Shown: positions 14,701-22,484, numbered from the stretch's first letter. The stretch: 27,241 nucleotides of DNA from JBOFBH01 sp051657715 (GCA_051657715.1 JBOFLF010000012.1:1-27241), one strand, 5' to 3'. The notes: generated by a model from the letters alone, not told the origin. Program-made: numbers and translations.

Positions 14701-15527
14701 AAGGGCACCGTCCAGGTGACCAGCTGGGTGGACAGCCGAGCCGTCCAGGTCTCCCACACTCCGGCCGCCATGAGCACTCCGAGGACGACCAGCAGCCCGC
14801 CGCCGGCCAGCTGCACCGCGCGCCGACGTCGGCGGAGCACGGCGAACGTCCCGGCCAGCTGAGACCAGGCCGCGGCGGCGACCACGAACGGGGCACCCAG
14901 CCCAGCGGCGTACGCCAGCGCCAGCAGCACCCCCCGGGTCGCACCACCCCCGTCACTGGCGGCCAAGCCGAGCACGGTGGCGAGCGTCGGGCTCAGGCAA
15001 GGGCTCCACCCCAGCCCGAACACCGCACCGAGCAGCGGGGCGCCAGCCAGACCAGCCGCCGGTCGCCAGGACGGCGTGAACCGGCGGGAGCTGCCCGGGA
15101 GCACCCCGACGAACAGCAGCCCCAGCCCCACCACCACCACCCCGGACACCCGCAGCAGCAGGTCCCGGTTCGTGATCAGCAGCTCGGTCACCGCCGAGAA
15201 CGTCGCGAACACCGCCACGAAAACCGCGGCGAACCCGGTCACGAACAACGCCGCGCCGGCCGTCATCCGGCCGCGGTGAAGTCGCGCCCCGTCATCACCG
15301 CTGCCGGTGACGTAACCCGGGTCACCGCTGCCGGTGACGTAGCCCGGGTCACCGCTGCCGGTGACGTAGCCGAGGTAGCCCGGCACCAACGGCAGCACAC
15401 ACGGCGACGCAAACGACACCAACCCAGCCGCGACAGCGACCAGCAGCGCCACCGGCATCGACCCGGAGGTCACGACATCGGGGGCGTCCAGCACAGCGAA
15501 CGCTCCAGACGTCAAAGGCCGGATCAC
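14697..15527 (-). CDS. ccdA: Cytochrome c biogenesis protein CcdA (thiol-disulfide transmembrane conduit)
   Basis: A six-TM DsbD-beta-like protein that passes reducing equivalents from cytosolic thioredoxin to the extracytoplasmic thioredoxin-like protein encoded upstream. 276 residues. The redox cysteines are Cys43 in FASPCVLPLVPGYLGYVTG and the Cys of LGWSPCLSPTLATVLG, both in the family motif (A/S)PC. The start is GTG 15527, overlapping the stop of the upstream thioredoxin gene. Directly after the first redox motif, the nonapeptide GYVTGSGDP occurs three times (residues 53-79), lengthening the loop between TM1 and TM2. The first copy is the native PGYLGYVTG continuation and the others are duplications. 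Confidence 0.95.
   Translation of the reverse strand: MIRPLTSGAFAVLDAPDVVTSGSMPVALLVAVAAGLVSFASPCVLPLVPGYLGYVTGSGDPGYVTGSGDPGYVTGSGDDGARLHRGRMTAGAALFVTGFAAVFVAVFATFSAVTELLITNRDLLLRVSGVVVVGLGLLFVGVLPGSSRRFTPSWRPAAGLAGAPLLGAVFGLGWSPCLSPTLATVLGLAASDGGGATRGVLLALAYAAGLGAPFVVAAAAWSQLAGTFAVLRRRRRAVQLAGGGLLVVLGVLMAAGVWETWTARLSTQLVTWTVPL
15291..15371. repeat. 27-bp tandem repeat, three copies, in ccdA
   Basis: Three consecutive 27-bp units encode GYVTGSGDP, GYVTGSGDP, GYVTGSGDD. Copies are nearly identical at DNA level (unit core GTCACCGCTGCCGGTGAC on the + strand). The core is itself an inverted repeat and could fold. Confidence 0.93.
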
Positions 15528-16384
15528 CGCACCAACCCCCGCTGCCCGGCGGCCGCACCCGCGCCCCCACTCGACGTCCCGCCTGCACCACCGCCCGTGG
15601 CGCCGCCCGAGACAGTGGACGAGCCTTGACCCGAATCGCCGCTCGGCCGCTCGGCGAGCACGTCGTCGAGCAAGCCGCTCAGCACGCTGCCCTCAACCTC
15701 GCCGGAGATCCGGGCCGCGTACCGGCCCTGGCGGTCAAGCACGAGGGTGACCGGTGGCGCGGTGGACGCCTTGCCCTTAAGCTGCAGCACCACCCCGCCG
15801 CCGTCCCAGGCCAGCGACGGGTAGTCCAGGCCGAAACGCTCGACGAACGCCTGGCCGGTCTGCGGCCCCTCGCGCAGATTCACCCCAACGAACCGGACGC
15901 CGCGGTCGGCGTACTGACGGGACAGCCGGGCCAGGGCCGGGGCCTCCGCGTTGCACGGCGGGCACCACGACCCCCAGGTGTTGACCACCACGACGTCCCC
16001 GCGCCAGGTCGAGGTGTCCAGAGGCATGCCCTGCAGCGTGTTACCGCGCAGCTCGATCGTCGTCGTCCGGTCCGACGGCGCGATCTGCTCGATCCGCCCG
16101 TCGCCGGCCACATACCCTCGACCACCCTGCTGCTGCGCCTGGCCGGACACCGTGCCGCTGTCAGCACCGTCCGCGCCGCAGGCGCCGATCCCCAGGACGA
16201 CGACCACACCGGCCGCCCGCACGAGCCGGCCGAACAGCACCGGCAGCAGACCCGGCCCCCGCTGGGCTGCTTCCCGCTGGACTGCTGCCCGCTGGACTGC
16301 TGCCCGCTGGACTGCTGCCCGCTGGGCTGCTTCCCGCTGGTCTCTGGCTCGCCAGCCCCGAGCTCGCTGGTTGTGGACCTGCAT
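15524..16384 (-). CDS. Extracytoplasmic thioredoxin-like lipoprotein (ResA/TlpA type)
   Basis: Reduces apocytochrome c cysteines before haem attachment, with electrons from CcdA. 286 residues, ATG 16384 overlapping the phosphatase stop (TGATG). A hydrophobic segment (about 46-68) ends in GIGAC, a lipobox-like site (Cys69). The thioredoxin domain follows: VNTWGSWCPPCNAEAPAL with WCPPC (Cys142, Cys145), FVGVNLREG, and the cis-Pro region TAPPVTLVLDRQGRYAARISG. The tail is Gly/Ser/Ala-rich. The basic N-region before the hydrophobic segment is abnormally long (about 45 residues) because of a pentapeptide repeat (RAAVQ/REAAQ). A later start would give a normal signal peptide. Confidence 0.92.
   Translation of the reverse strand: MQVHNQRARGWRARDQREAAQRAAVQRAAVQRAAVQREAAQRGPGLLPVLFGRLVRAAGVVVVLGIGACGADGADSGTVSGQAQQQGGRGYVAGDGRIEQIAPSDRTTTIELRGNTLQGMPLDTSTWRGDVVVVNTWGSWCPPCNAEAPALARLSRQYADRGVRFVGVNLREGPQTGQAFVERFGLDYPSLAWDGGGVVLQLKGKASTAPPVTLVLDRQGRYAARISGEVEGSVLSGLLDDVLAERPSGDSGQGSSTVSGGATGGGAGGTSSGGAGAAAGQRGLVR
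16262..16336. repeat. 15-bp tandem repeat, five copies, in the ResA-like gene
   Basis: Units of 15 bp (+ strand CTGCTGCCCGCTGGA and variants) encode REAAQ-RAAVQ-RAAVQ-RAAVQ-REAAQ, residues 17-41. The array lies in the N-terminal basic region ahead of the signal-peptide hydrophobic core. Confidence 0.93.
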
Positions 16385-17073
16385 CAGGCGCCCGCCACAG
16401 GATTGGCGCCGGGCAGCAGCGCGGCGGCCGGCTCGCTGTACTCGATCTGAGCCAACCGGTCCCCGTCGTAGGTGAGCGAGGTCAGGGACGCCAACGAGCA
16501 CTGCCGCCGACGCGGGTCGTGCCACAGCCGGCGCCGCTCCAGCCGCAGCCGGGTGATCCACACCGGCAGCTGGTGGGAGACCAACACCACCTCGTGCCCT
16601 CGGGCCACGGACCGGGCGGCACCGATCGCGGCGAGCATCCGAGCCGCGATCCGGGCATACGGCTCGCCCCAGGACGGGCGGAACGGGTTCACCAGCTTCG
16701 GCCAGTGCCGAGGATGCCGCAACGACCCGTCGCCGACCCCGAACGTGCAGCCCTCGAAGCGGTTCCCCGCCTCAACCAACCGCGGGTCGGTGCCCACTGG
16801 CACCTCGCGAGCAACGGCGATCGGCGCCGCCGTCTGCTGTGCCCGCTCCAACGGCGAGGCGATGACCCGGACGACGTCCCGGTCGGTCAGGGCCTTGGCG
16901 ACCAGCGTCGCCATCTGGTGCCCGCGGTCCGATAAGACGAACCCCGGTAGTCGCCCGTACAACACGCCTGCCGGGTTGTCGACCTCCCCGTGCCGGAGCA
17001 GGTGCACCACCGTCCGGACGTCGGACCCAGGCCGGGTCCGGTCGGGTCCCGGCACCCGATCAGAGCCGGTCAC
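16384..17073 (-). CDS. Histidine phosphatase family protein (phosphoglycerate mutase-like)
   Basis: A 229-residue protein with the phosphohistidine motif HLLRHGEVDNPAGVLYGRLPGFVLSDRGH near the N-terminus, the conserved arginine segment VIASPLERAQQTAAPIA, the Glu region LVEAGNRFEG, and the second histidine in HEVVLVSHQLPVWITR. The GTG at 17073 overlaps the hemL stop (GTGA). A histidine phosphatase between hemL and the cytochrome c genes is a recurrent arrangement in actinobacteria. Its substrate is not known, and a glycolytic mutase role is unlikely for this short form. Confidence 0.92.
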   Translation of the reverse strand: MTGSDRVPGPDRTRPGSDVRTVVHLLRHGEVDNPAGVLYGRLPGFVLSDRGHQMATLVAKALTDRDVVRVIASPLERAQQTAAPIAVAREVPVGTDPRLVEAGNRFEGCTFGVGDGSLRHPRHWPKLVNPFRPSWGEPYARIAARMLAAIGAARSVARGHEVVLVSHQLPVWITRLRLERRRLWHDPRRRQCSLASLTSLTYDGDRLAQIEYSEPAAALLPGANPVAGA

Positions 17074-18503
17074 CGGGAACCCCCGACCCGCCGTGCGCGG
17101 TCTGGCTCGCGGTGAATCGATGCAGTGACAGTCGGTGCCGCGGCAGCCCCGCCTACTGCGGCGGTGGGTGGCTCTGTCGAGCGCGCCGCAGCCGCCGCCT
17201 GGGCTGCGTGCGGGAGCGCGTCGAGCACCCGGTCCACCGCGACGTCGTCGTGCGCCGAGCAGACGAACCAGGACTCGAAGGCGGACGGCGGCAGGTGGAC
17301 CCCGCGGTCCAGCATCGCGTGGAAGAAGGCTCCGAACGCGGTCGTGTCCTGCTGCCGAGCGGTCGCGTAGTCGGGCACGGGGCCCTCGGTGAAGAACACG
17401 CTGAACATGCTGCCCGCGTGCTGCACCACGTGGGGGACCCCGGCGGCGGCGAGTGCCGCGGACGCGGCGCCGCTGATCGCGTCGGCGACGACGGCGATCC
17501 GCCGGTACACCGCGTCGGTGCACCGGGCGAGGGTGGCCAGCCCGGCGGCAGCCGCCACCGGGTTCCCGGACAACGTGCCCGCCTGGTACACCGGACCCTG
17601 CGGCGCGAGCAGGGCCATCAGGTCGGCCCGCCCGCCGAAGGCCGCGGCCGGGAAGCCGCCGCCCATCACCTTGCCGAAGGTGAACAGGTCCGGCGGCCCG
17701 TCGGCGTACGGCCCCTCCAGGCCGTACCAGCCGGATGGCGAGCAGCGGAACCCGGTCATCACCTCGTCGCTGATCAGCAGGGCACCGTGGGTCGCGGTGA
17801 TGCGCCGCAGCGCCGACGTCCACCCGGGTGCCGGCGGGACGACGCCCATGTTGCCGGCCGCGGCCTCGGTGATCACGCAGGCGATCTCGGCCCCGCGCGC
17901 GGTGAACGTGGCCTCCAGCGCGGGAATGTCGTTGTACGGCAACACGATCGTGTCCGCGGCACTGGCACCGGTGACCCCGGGGCTGTCCGGCAGCGCGAAG
18001 GTCGCCACCCCGCTGCCGGCCGCCGCCAGCAGGGCGTCCACGTGCCCGTGGTAGCAACCAGCGAACTTCACCACCACGCTGCGCCCGGTCGCTCCCCGGG
18101 CCAGCCGAAGCGCGCTCATGGTCGCCTCGGTGCCGCTGTTCACCAGCCGCACCTGCTCCACCGGCGGCACCCGCCCGACGATCGCCTCGGCGAGCGCCAC
18201 CTCGTTCTCGCTCGGTGTACCGAAGCTGAAGCCGCCCTCCGCGGCCCGGCGCACGGCGTCCAGCACTGGCGGGTGGGCGTGCCCGAGGATCATCGGCCCC
18301 CACGAGCAGACCAAGTCGACGTACTCGCGACCGTCCGCGTCGTACAGGTACGGCCCAGCGGCGCGGCTTACGAACCGAGGGGTGCCGCCGACCGCGCCGA
18401 ACGCCCGCACCGGTGAGTTCACCCCGCCCGGGATCACCCGCACGGCGCGCTCCAGCAGTGCCCGGCTGGCCGGGACGTCGTCGCAGGTCGCCAGAGTGTC
18501 CAC
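17070..18503 (-). CDS. hemL: Glutamate-1-semialdehyde 2,1-aminomutase
   Basis: A PLP enzyme making 5-aminolevulinate from glutamate-1-semialdehyde in the C5 pathway, supplying HemB. 477 residues from GTG 18503. Motifs: PGGVNSPVRAFGAVGG, LVNSGTEATMSALRLARG (120-137), AGCYHGHVDALL, ISDEVMTGFR (Asp246 contacts PLP nitrogen), DLFTFGKVMGGGFP with Schiff-base Lys278, and GTLSGNPVAAAAG. After the catalytic domain an Ala/Thr-rich tail of about 45 residues ends RARRVGGSR, longer than typical. It begins the hemL-to-ccsB operon and is divergent from the VapBC-type pair, with about 100 bp between starts. Confidence 0.97.
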   Translation of the reverse strand: MDTLATCDDVPASRALLERAVRVIPGGVNSPVRAFGAVGGTPRFVSRAAGPYLYDADGREYVDLVCSWGPMILGHAHPPVLDAVRRAAEGGFSFGTPSENEVALAEAIVGRVPPVEQVRLVNSGTEATMSALRLARGATGRSVVVKFAGCYHGHVDALLAAAGSGVATFALPDSPGVTGASAADTIVLPYNDIPALEATFTARGAEIACVITEAAAGNMGVVPPAPGWTSALRRITATHGALLISDEVMTGFRCSPSGWYGLEGPYADGPPDLFTFGKVMGGGFPAAAFGGRADLMALLAPQGPVYQAGTLSGNPVAAAAGLATLARCTDAVYRRIAVVADAISGAASAALAAAGVPHVVQHAGSMFSVFFTEGPVPDYATARQQDTTAFGAFFHAMLDRGVHLPPSAFESWFVCSAHDDVAVDRVLDALPHAAQAAAAARSTEPPTAAVGGAAAAPTVTASIHREPDRARRVGGSR

Positions 18504-18578
18504 ACCGGCATTCTGGCAAGTCGCGGGTGGCGTCCGCGCGCCGCGGTGCCCGGACGTGACCGATGCCTCATTCCCCAT

Positions 18579-18600
18579 TGCTAGCATTGCCAGCAGGAGG
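18579..18600 (+). promoter_or_regulatory. Palindrome and ribosome site ahead of the FitA-like antitoxin
   Basis: A perfect 8-bp palindrome TGCTAGCA (18579-18586) is followed by a GCCAGCA half-match and a strong AGGAGG ribosome site ending at 18600, six bases before the ATG. RHH antitoxins usually repress their own promoter through short palindromes, so this is a candidate operator. It also lies in the hemL divergent promoter region. Confidence 0.4.
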
Positions 18601-18606
18601 TGGCGG

Positions 18607-18855
18607 ATGGCAGCGATCAGCGTGCGGGATCTCGACGACCGGGTCCGGGACGGCCTGCGTGAGCGGGCGGCACGACGTGGACGCTCGATGGAGGCGGAGA
18701 TCCGGGCGATCCTCACCGCCGCGGTCGACCAGCCAGACGGCCCTCGGCCGAGCCTGCGAGACACGATGCTCGACCTCGCCCGCCGGCCGGGCGGCGGGCA
18801 CCTCGACCTGCCACCACGCCGGACGCCGCCCCGCGCCCCGGACCTCACCCGGTGA
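18607..18855 (+). CDS. FitA/VapB-type ribbon-helix-helix antitoxin
   Basis: An 82-residue protein with an N-terminal RHH DNA-binding fold: MAAISVRDLDDRVRDGLRER forms the strand and first helix, then RRGRSMEAEIRAILTAAV. This is the exact pattern of FitA-like antitoxins (SVR.LDD.V...LR.RAA..GRSMEAEIR.IL). The C-terminal tail, DTMLDLARRPGGGHLDLP, is the toxin-binding arm. The ATG at 18607 has a strong AGGAGG. The stop overlaps the toxin start by GTGA. It should bind its own promoter with the toxin. Confidence 0.93.
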   Translation: MAAISVRDLDDRVRDGLRERAARRGRSMEAEIRAILTAAVDQPDGPRPSLRDTMLDLARRPGGGHLDLPPRRTPPRAPDLTR

Positions 18856-19268
18856 TCGCTCTCGACACGAACGTCCTGTCGGAGGTCGTGCGCGAGACAC
18901 CGTCCGCGGCGGTCGTCACCTGGCTGGAGGCTCACCACCCGGACGAGATCTTCACCACCGCGGTCAACGAGGCGGAGATCCGCTTCGGTGCGGTCCGGCT
19001 ACCCCGGGGCAGACGGCGGTCCACCTTGCTGAGCGCCGTCGAGGATCTCCTTGATGGCATGCGCGCGCACGTGTGGCCGTTCGACGACGTCGCCGCTGTC
19101 GCCTACGCCGACCTCGTGCGCGACCGGGAGCGGGCTGGTCGGCCCATCGACGGGTTCGACGCCCAGATCGCCGCCATCTGCCGGGTGCGGAATGCCACGC
19201 TCGCTACCCGCAACACCACGGACTTCGAGGGCACCGGCATCAGCCTGGTGGACCCTTGGACCACGTGA
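18852..19268 (+). CDS. FitB/VapC-type PIN-domain ribonuclease toxin
   Basis: A 138-residue PIN nuclease. Acidic active-site residues are present: Asp5 in IALDTNVLSE, Glu of NEAEIRFGAVRLP, and Asp of PIDGFDAQIAAICR, with LATRNTTDFEGTGI following. The GRR.....A...LL segment and the total length match FitB-like toxins. It is predicted to cleave RNA when freed from its antitoxin. The GTG start at 18852 is translationally coupled to the antitoxin. All catalytic positions are intact, in contrast to the broken PIN gene at 4497. Confidence 0.93.
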   Translation: MIALDTNVLSEVVRETPSAAVVTWLEAHHPDEIFTTAVNEAEIRFGAVRLPRGRRRSTLLSAVEDLLDGMRAHVWPFDDVAAVAYADLVRDRERAGRPIDGFDAQIAAICRVRNATLATRNTTDFEGTGISLVDPWTT

Positions 19269-19289
19269 GCTCACCACCACCGTGCTCTG

Positions 19290-19306
19290 GACGCCCTACG
19301 GGCGTT
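19290..19306. terminator. Hairpin between convergent vapC-type and two-TM genes
   Basis: GACGCCC-TAC-GGGCGTT forms a six to seven pair stem with a three-base loop in the 39-bp gap between two convergent genes. No long T-tract is present, so this is a candidate bidirectional terminator only. Confidence 0.45.
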
Positions 19307-19307
19307 G

Positions 19308-19670
19308 CTATCCGCTGGACCGCACGGCCCGCGTCCGTCGCAGTGCGACGAGCGTCACCGCGACGCTGACCGCGAGCAGCACGAGAGCAACGGCCACCGG
19401 GTACGTCGGGTAGCGCACGGGCAGCACCTGGCCGTTGAGGACATATCCGCAGGACACGCCGGCCAGCTCCGACCGTCGCGACGCCAGCCCGTCGAACGAC
19501 CGGACCGTGGCCTCGTCGCACGCACGGACAGTCGCCGGCCAGAGCACCAAGGCCGCCCCGGCCGCCGACGCCTGGAGTACCAGCACGGCTCCCAGCCAAC
19601 GCCGCAGACCGCCCAGCCCGGCGGGTGCGCCTTGGTGCCCGCTGCCCGCCGGGCTGGGCTGGGTCGTCAT
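19308..19670 (-). CDS. Unrecognised two-TM protein (copy B) with a Cys-containing outer domain
   Basis: 120 residues: TM1 about 24-44 (RRWLGAVLVLQASAAGAALVL) and TM2 about 91-110 (PVAVALVLLAVSVAVTLVAL), separated by about 45 extracytoplasmic residues with Cys51 and Cys74 likely forming a disulfide. The juxtamembrane motif is RYPTYPVAVA. It is clearly paralogous to the protein at 20900-21244 (LLQ...A...LWP....C; C.Y......V..PTYPVA; VTLVALR). Its ATG at 19670 overlaps the stop of the secreted-protein gene (ATGA), so the two are coupled. No family or function is recognised. Confidence 0.75.
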   Translation of the reverse strand: MTTQPSPAGSGHQGAPAGLGGLRRWLGAVLVLQASAAGAALVLWPATVRACDEATVRSFDGLASRRSELAGVSCGYVLNGQVLPVRYPTYPVAVALVLLAVSVAVTLVALRRTRAVRSSG

Positions 19671-20880
19671 GCCGCCGGGCACCCGGAGGTGCCGTTGGCG
19701 TAGCGGATCGGCTCCTGCAGGCCGTCCGCGTTCCAGAAGCACGCCGGGACCGTCCACTCCCGGTCACGGTTGAACAGCAGCTGACTTCCTTCGACCCCGG
19801 ACGGTGGATCCCGGTCGGTCTTGAGGCCCATGCAGTTGGTATTCGGATCCGCACCAACGTTGTTGCAGTCGTTGCTGACCAGCCCCATGCTGCCGGAGCT
19901 GAGCGAGCTGGACTCGGTGCCCGCGTCAGTCTCGGCGAACAGCAGGTAGGCGGTGTCCTGCGCCAGCTCCCGCGGGAAGCCGACGCCGAGCTCGAGGGAG
20001 TTCTCGTCGCAGCCGTCGCTCTGGATGTTGTAGTCCGGGTACGGTGCCGCCTCATCCGGCAGGTTGGTCCCCCACAGTGAACCGTCGGTGTTCCAGGTCT
20101 TCGTCCAGAAGTCGGCGTCCGAATCGCCACCGTCCAGCCCGCACAGCGGCCGGGGCCGGCTGGTCAGGTCGGGGTTGTACTGGTGATGCCCAGCTCTAGG
20201 CCCCAGTCCTCGGGGAAGTCCGAGGGCCGAGCGCCGTAGGCGGACTCGTACTCGAACCAGTTGTCCGTCGCCTTCTTCGCGTCTCCCGACGCCGTGCTGG
20301 TGTACGCATCACCCCACCAGATCGACGGGAAGTGCGAGTCGAAGTCCTGCGGCACCTGGCGTGCCTTGGTCGGCGCACCGCCTCTGGTCGCCGCACCGCC
20401 TGGCGTCGCCAGACGGACGGGCCGGTCCACGCTCGGCGCCTGCGGCGCCCGCGCGAGCGCTGCACCCAACCGGCGTTCCTGGCCGGAGGTGGCACCGGGT
20501 GCGACGATCACCTGCTTCACCACCGGACGTCGCTGGAATCTCTTCTCGAAGGCTCCGATCACCCACGCAGCTTGGGCGTCCGGATCACCTCCGACTCGGG
20601 GAACCAGGCCACCGATCACGCCGTTCCCACCGATCCTCAGCTCCACGACCGGCACCTGCACCGCCGCGGTCATCCGGATGGCGTCCCGCACTGACACCGG
20701 ATGCGCGAGGCGCACCACTCTGGGCGCCGCGCCCCTCACCTGCTGCGTGGCCGACGCGGTGCTGTCGCGACTGTTCTGGTCAGCTGAACCAGCACTCGAT
20801 GCACTCGCCGCACTCCCAGCCAGCACCACTGCACAACCGACTCCTACGACGGCGAACCGTCGCGCTGATCTCCTCCACAT
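19667..20880 (-). pseudogene. Secreted protein of unknown function, split by a single frameshift
   Basis: The ATG at 20880 opens a signal peptide (MWRRSARRFAVVGVGCAVVL, cleavage near SAASA) and a 238-codon frame that stops at 20164 after EDWGLELGITSTTPT. The adjacent frame, from about 20183, continues QYNPDLTSRPRPLCGLDGG for about 170 codons with good composition, through SLELGVGFPRELAQDTAYLL, VSNDCNNVGADPNTNCMG and NRDREWTVPACFW, to a TGA at 19667. The join LGIT/QYNPDL is natural, so one base appears to be missing near 20183. The C-terminal half is rich in Asn/Asp/Cys, fitting a disulfide-bonded exported domain. No catalytic motif is recognised. It sits between the two paralogous two-TM genes. 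It may be a pseudogene, an assembly error or two coupled genes. Confidence 0.65.
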
Positions 20881-20899
20881 GGTCGAGCCCCCTTCGCCG

Positions 20900-21244
20900 T
20901 CAGGATGATCTGATCGCCCGCCGCACCTGCCGCAGCGCGACCAAGGTCAACACGATGCCGACCACCAGCGCTGCGACGACGATCGCGACCGGGTACGTCG
21001 GGTGGACGATGTCCACCTCCTGCTGCCCGACGCGATACTCGCACCGGACGGCTCTCACCCCCCCTCGGAACGTGGATGCGTACTCCTGTGGCTCGAAGAA
21101 CGACTGATCAGCGCAGGAGCGCTCGGCAACCGGCCACTGGAGCAGCGCGAACCCCACCGCCGCCACCTGCAACAGCGCCACGGCCCCGAGGACGACACCC
21201 ACCTGACGCAGCACCCGTCGTGTCGTCGTCTGCTGGTCCGCCAC
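20900..21244 (-). CDS. Unrecognised two-TM protein (copy A)
   Basis: 114 residues from GTG 21244, which has GGGAGGG about ten bases upstream; GTG 21277 and ATG 21274 are in frame but lack this spacing. TM1 is about 14-36 (QVGVVLGAVALLQVAAVGFAL) and TM2 about 86-104 (PVAIVVAALVVGIVLTLVA). The outer loop of about 45 residues has Cys44 and Cys68 and ends in IVHPTYP. It is paralogous to copy B and ends 20 bp before the secreted-protein gene on the same strand, forming a cassette A - secreted protein - B. Its 3' 110 bp are partly duplicated at 22471. No function is recognised. Confidence 0.72.
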   Translation of the reverse strand: MADQQTTTRRVLRQVGVVLGAVALLQVAAVGFALLQWPVAERSCADQSFFEPQEYASTFRGGVRAVRCEYRVGQQEVDIVHPTYPVAIVVAALVVGIVLTLVALRQVRRAIRSS

Positions 21245-21365
21245 ACCCTCTGGAATCCCTCCCGAGAGAACCATCACTCGACCGTAGGATCAGCTCGATC
21301 ACGAGGGCAAGGGTCCGGGCACGTCCAGCTTCGGACGGTGCCGGTCCTGCCATTACCGTTGCGGG

Positions 21366-22484
21366 GTGACACCGCACCCGGGCGCGCAGCTGAGCGTCGA
21401 GGCGATGCTCGAGGATCTCAGGACGCTGGTCGAGGTCGAGTCCCCCTCGCTCGATCTGGAGGCCGTGACAGCGTCCGCGGAGACGGTCGTTGCGATCATC
21501 GAGACCCGCCTCGGCGAGTCAGCGGTGCTCGTCGGCAGCGAGCGCGGGCCGCACGTGCGCTGGTCGGGTGGCGGCGTACCGCGGGTGTTGGTCCTCGGCC
21601 ACCACGACACGGTCTTCCCGCGCGGCACCCTCGCGCGACGTCCGTTCGCGGTCCGGGACGGGCGGGCGACCGGACCGGGGGTGTTCGACATGCTCGGCGG
21701 CCTGGTGCAGGCCATCCACGGCCTGGCCACGCTCGAGGACCGGTCCGGCGTGGAGATCCTGGTGACCGCCGACGAAGAGGTCGGCTCCGACTCCTCCCGG
21801 GCGCTCATCGAGGAACGGGCGCTGGCGTGCGGCGCGGTGCTGGTGCTGGAGGGCGCGGCCGACGGTGGCGGGCTCAAGACCGGGCGCAAGGGCTGCGGCA
21901 CGTTCGAGATCCTGATCACCGGCCGGGCCTCCCATGCCGGCCTGGAACCGGAGGCCGGCAGCAACGCCCTGGTGGAGGCGGCACACCAGGTGCTGGAGAT
22001 CACCGCGCTCGACCGGCCGCAGGTCGGTACGACCGTCACCCCGACCCTGATGACCGCGGGCACCGCGAGCAACGTCGTCCCGGCGGCGGCGACCATCGCC
22101 GTCGACGTGCGGGTCGAGTCCGCCGACGAGAAGGAGCGCGTGGAGTCGGCGTTCGCCGCGCTGACGCCGCGCGTGCCGGGGGTGACGATCACGGTACGGG
22201 GGGGCGTCCACCGGCCACCGATGCCCGAGTCGGCGGGCGCGGAGCTGTTCGCCATCGCTCACCAGCTGCTGCCGGGCATCGAGGGCAGGAGCGTCGGCGG
22301 CGGCAGCGACGGCAACTTCACCGGCGCGCTGGGCGTCCCCACCCTCGACGGTCTCGGGGCGGTCGGCGGTGGGGCGCACGCCGACCACGAGTACCTGGTC
22401 GTCGACCTCATGGCTGAACGAGCTCGCCTCGTCGCGGGGCTGGTGCAGGCGATCCGCACGACCCCGTCCATCAGGAGGATCTGA
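21366..22484 (+). CDS. M20-family metallopeptidase (glutamate carboxypeptidase-like)
   Basis: A 372-residue zinc aminoacylase/carboxypeptidase fold. Metal-site motifs: VLGHHDTVFPRG (His80), GPGVFDMLGGLVQAIHGL (bridging Asp108), VTADEEVGSDSSRALIE (Glu137/Glu138), VLEGAADGGGLKTGRKG (Glu162 region), and the final ligand in GGGAHADHEYLVV. The dimerisation domain is between about 178 and 290 (GRASHAGLEPEAGSNAL). The layout resembles CPG2-type glutamate carboxypeptidases, and the substrate is not determined. The start is GTG 21366, divergent from the two-TM gene. The last codons, PSIRRI-stop, fall inside a segment duplicated from the two-TM gene, so its C-terminus may have been altered. Confidence 0.92.
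   Translation: MTPHPGAQLSVEAMLEDLRTLVEVESPSLDLEAVTASAETVVAIIETRLGESAVLVGSERGPHVRWSGGGVPRVLVLGHHDTVFPRGTLARRPFAVRDGRATGPGVFDMLGGLVQAIHGLATLEDRSGVEILVTADEEVGSDSSRALIEERALACGAVLVLEGAADGGGLKTGRKGCGTFEILITGRASHAGLEPEAGSNALVEAAHQVLEITALDRPQVGTTVTPTLMTAGTASNVVPAAATIAVDVRVESADEKERVESAFAALTPRVPGVTITVRGGVHRPPMPESAGAELFAIAHQLLPGIEGRSVGGGSDGNFTGALGVPTLDGLGAVGGGAHADHEYLVVDLMAERARLVAGLVQAIRTTPSIRRI

Noticed and set aside
12925..14862. 645-codon plus-strand open frame opposite resB
   Set aside because: An antisense shadow of resB: His/Arg/Gln/Pro-rich with no domain, while resB on the other strand has clear family motifs.
16384..18519. 711-codon minus-strand open frame spanning hemL and the phosphatase
   Set aside because: Only its C-terminal 229 residues are a real protein (histidine phosphatase). 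The rest is an alternative frame of hemL with Arg/Gly-rich shadow composition.
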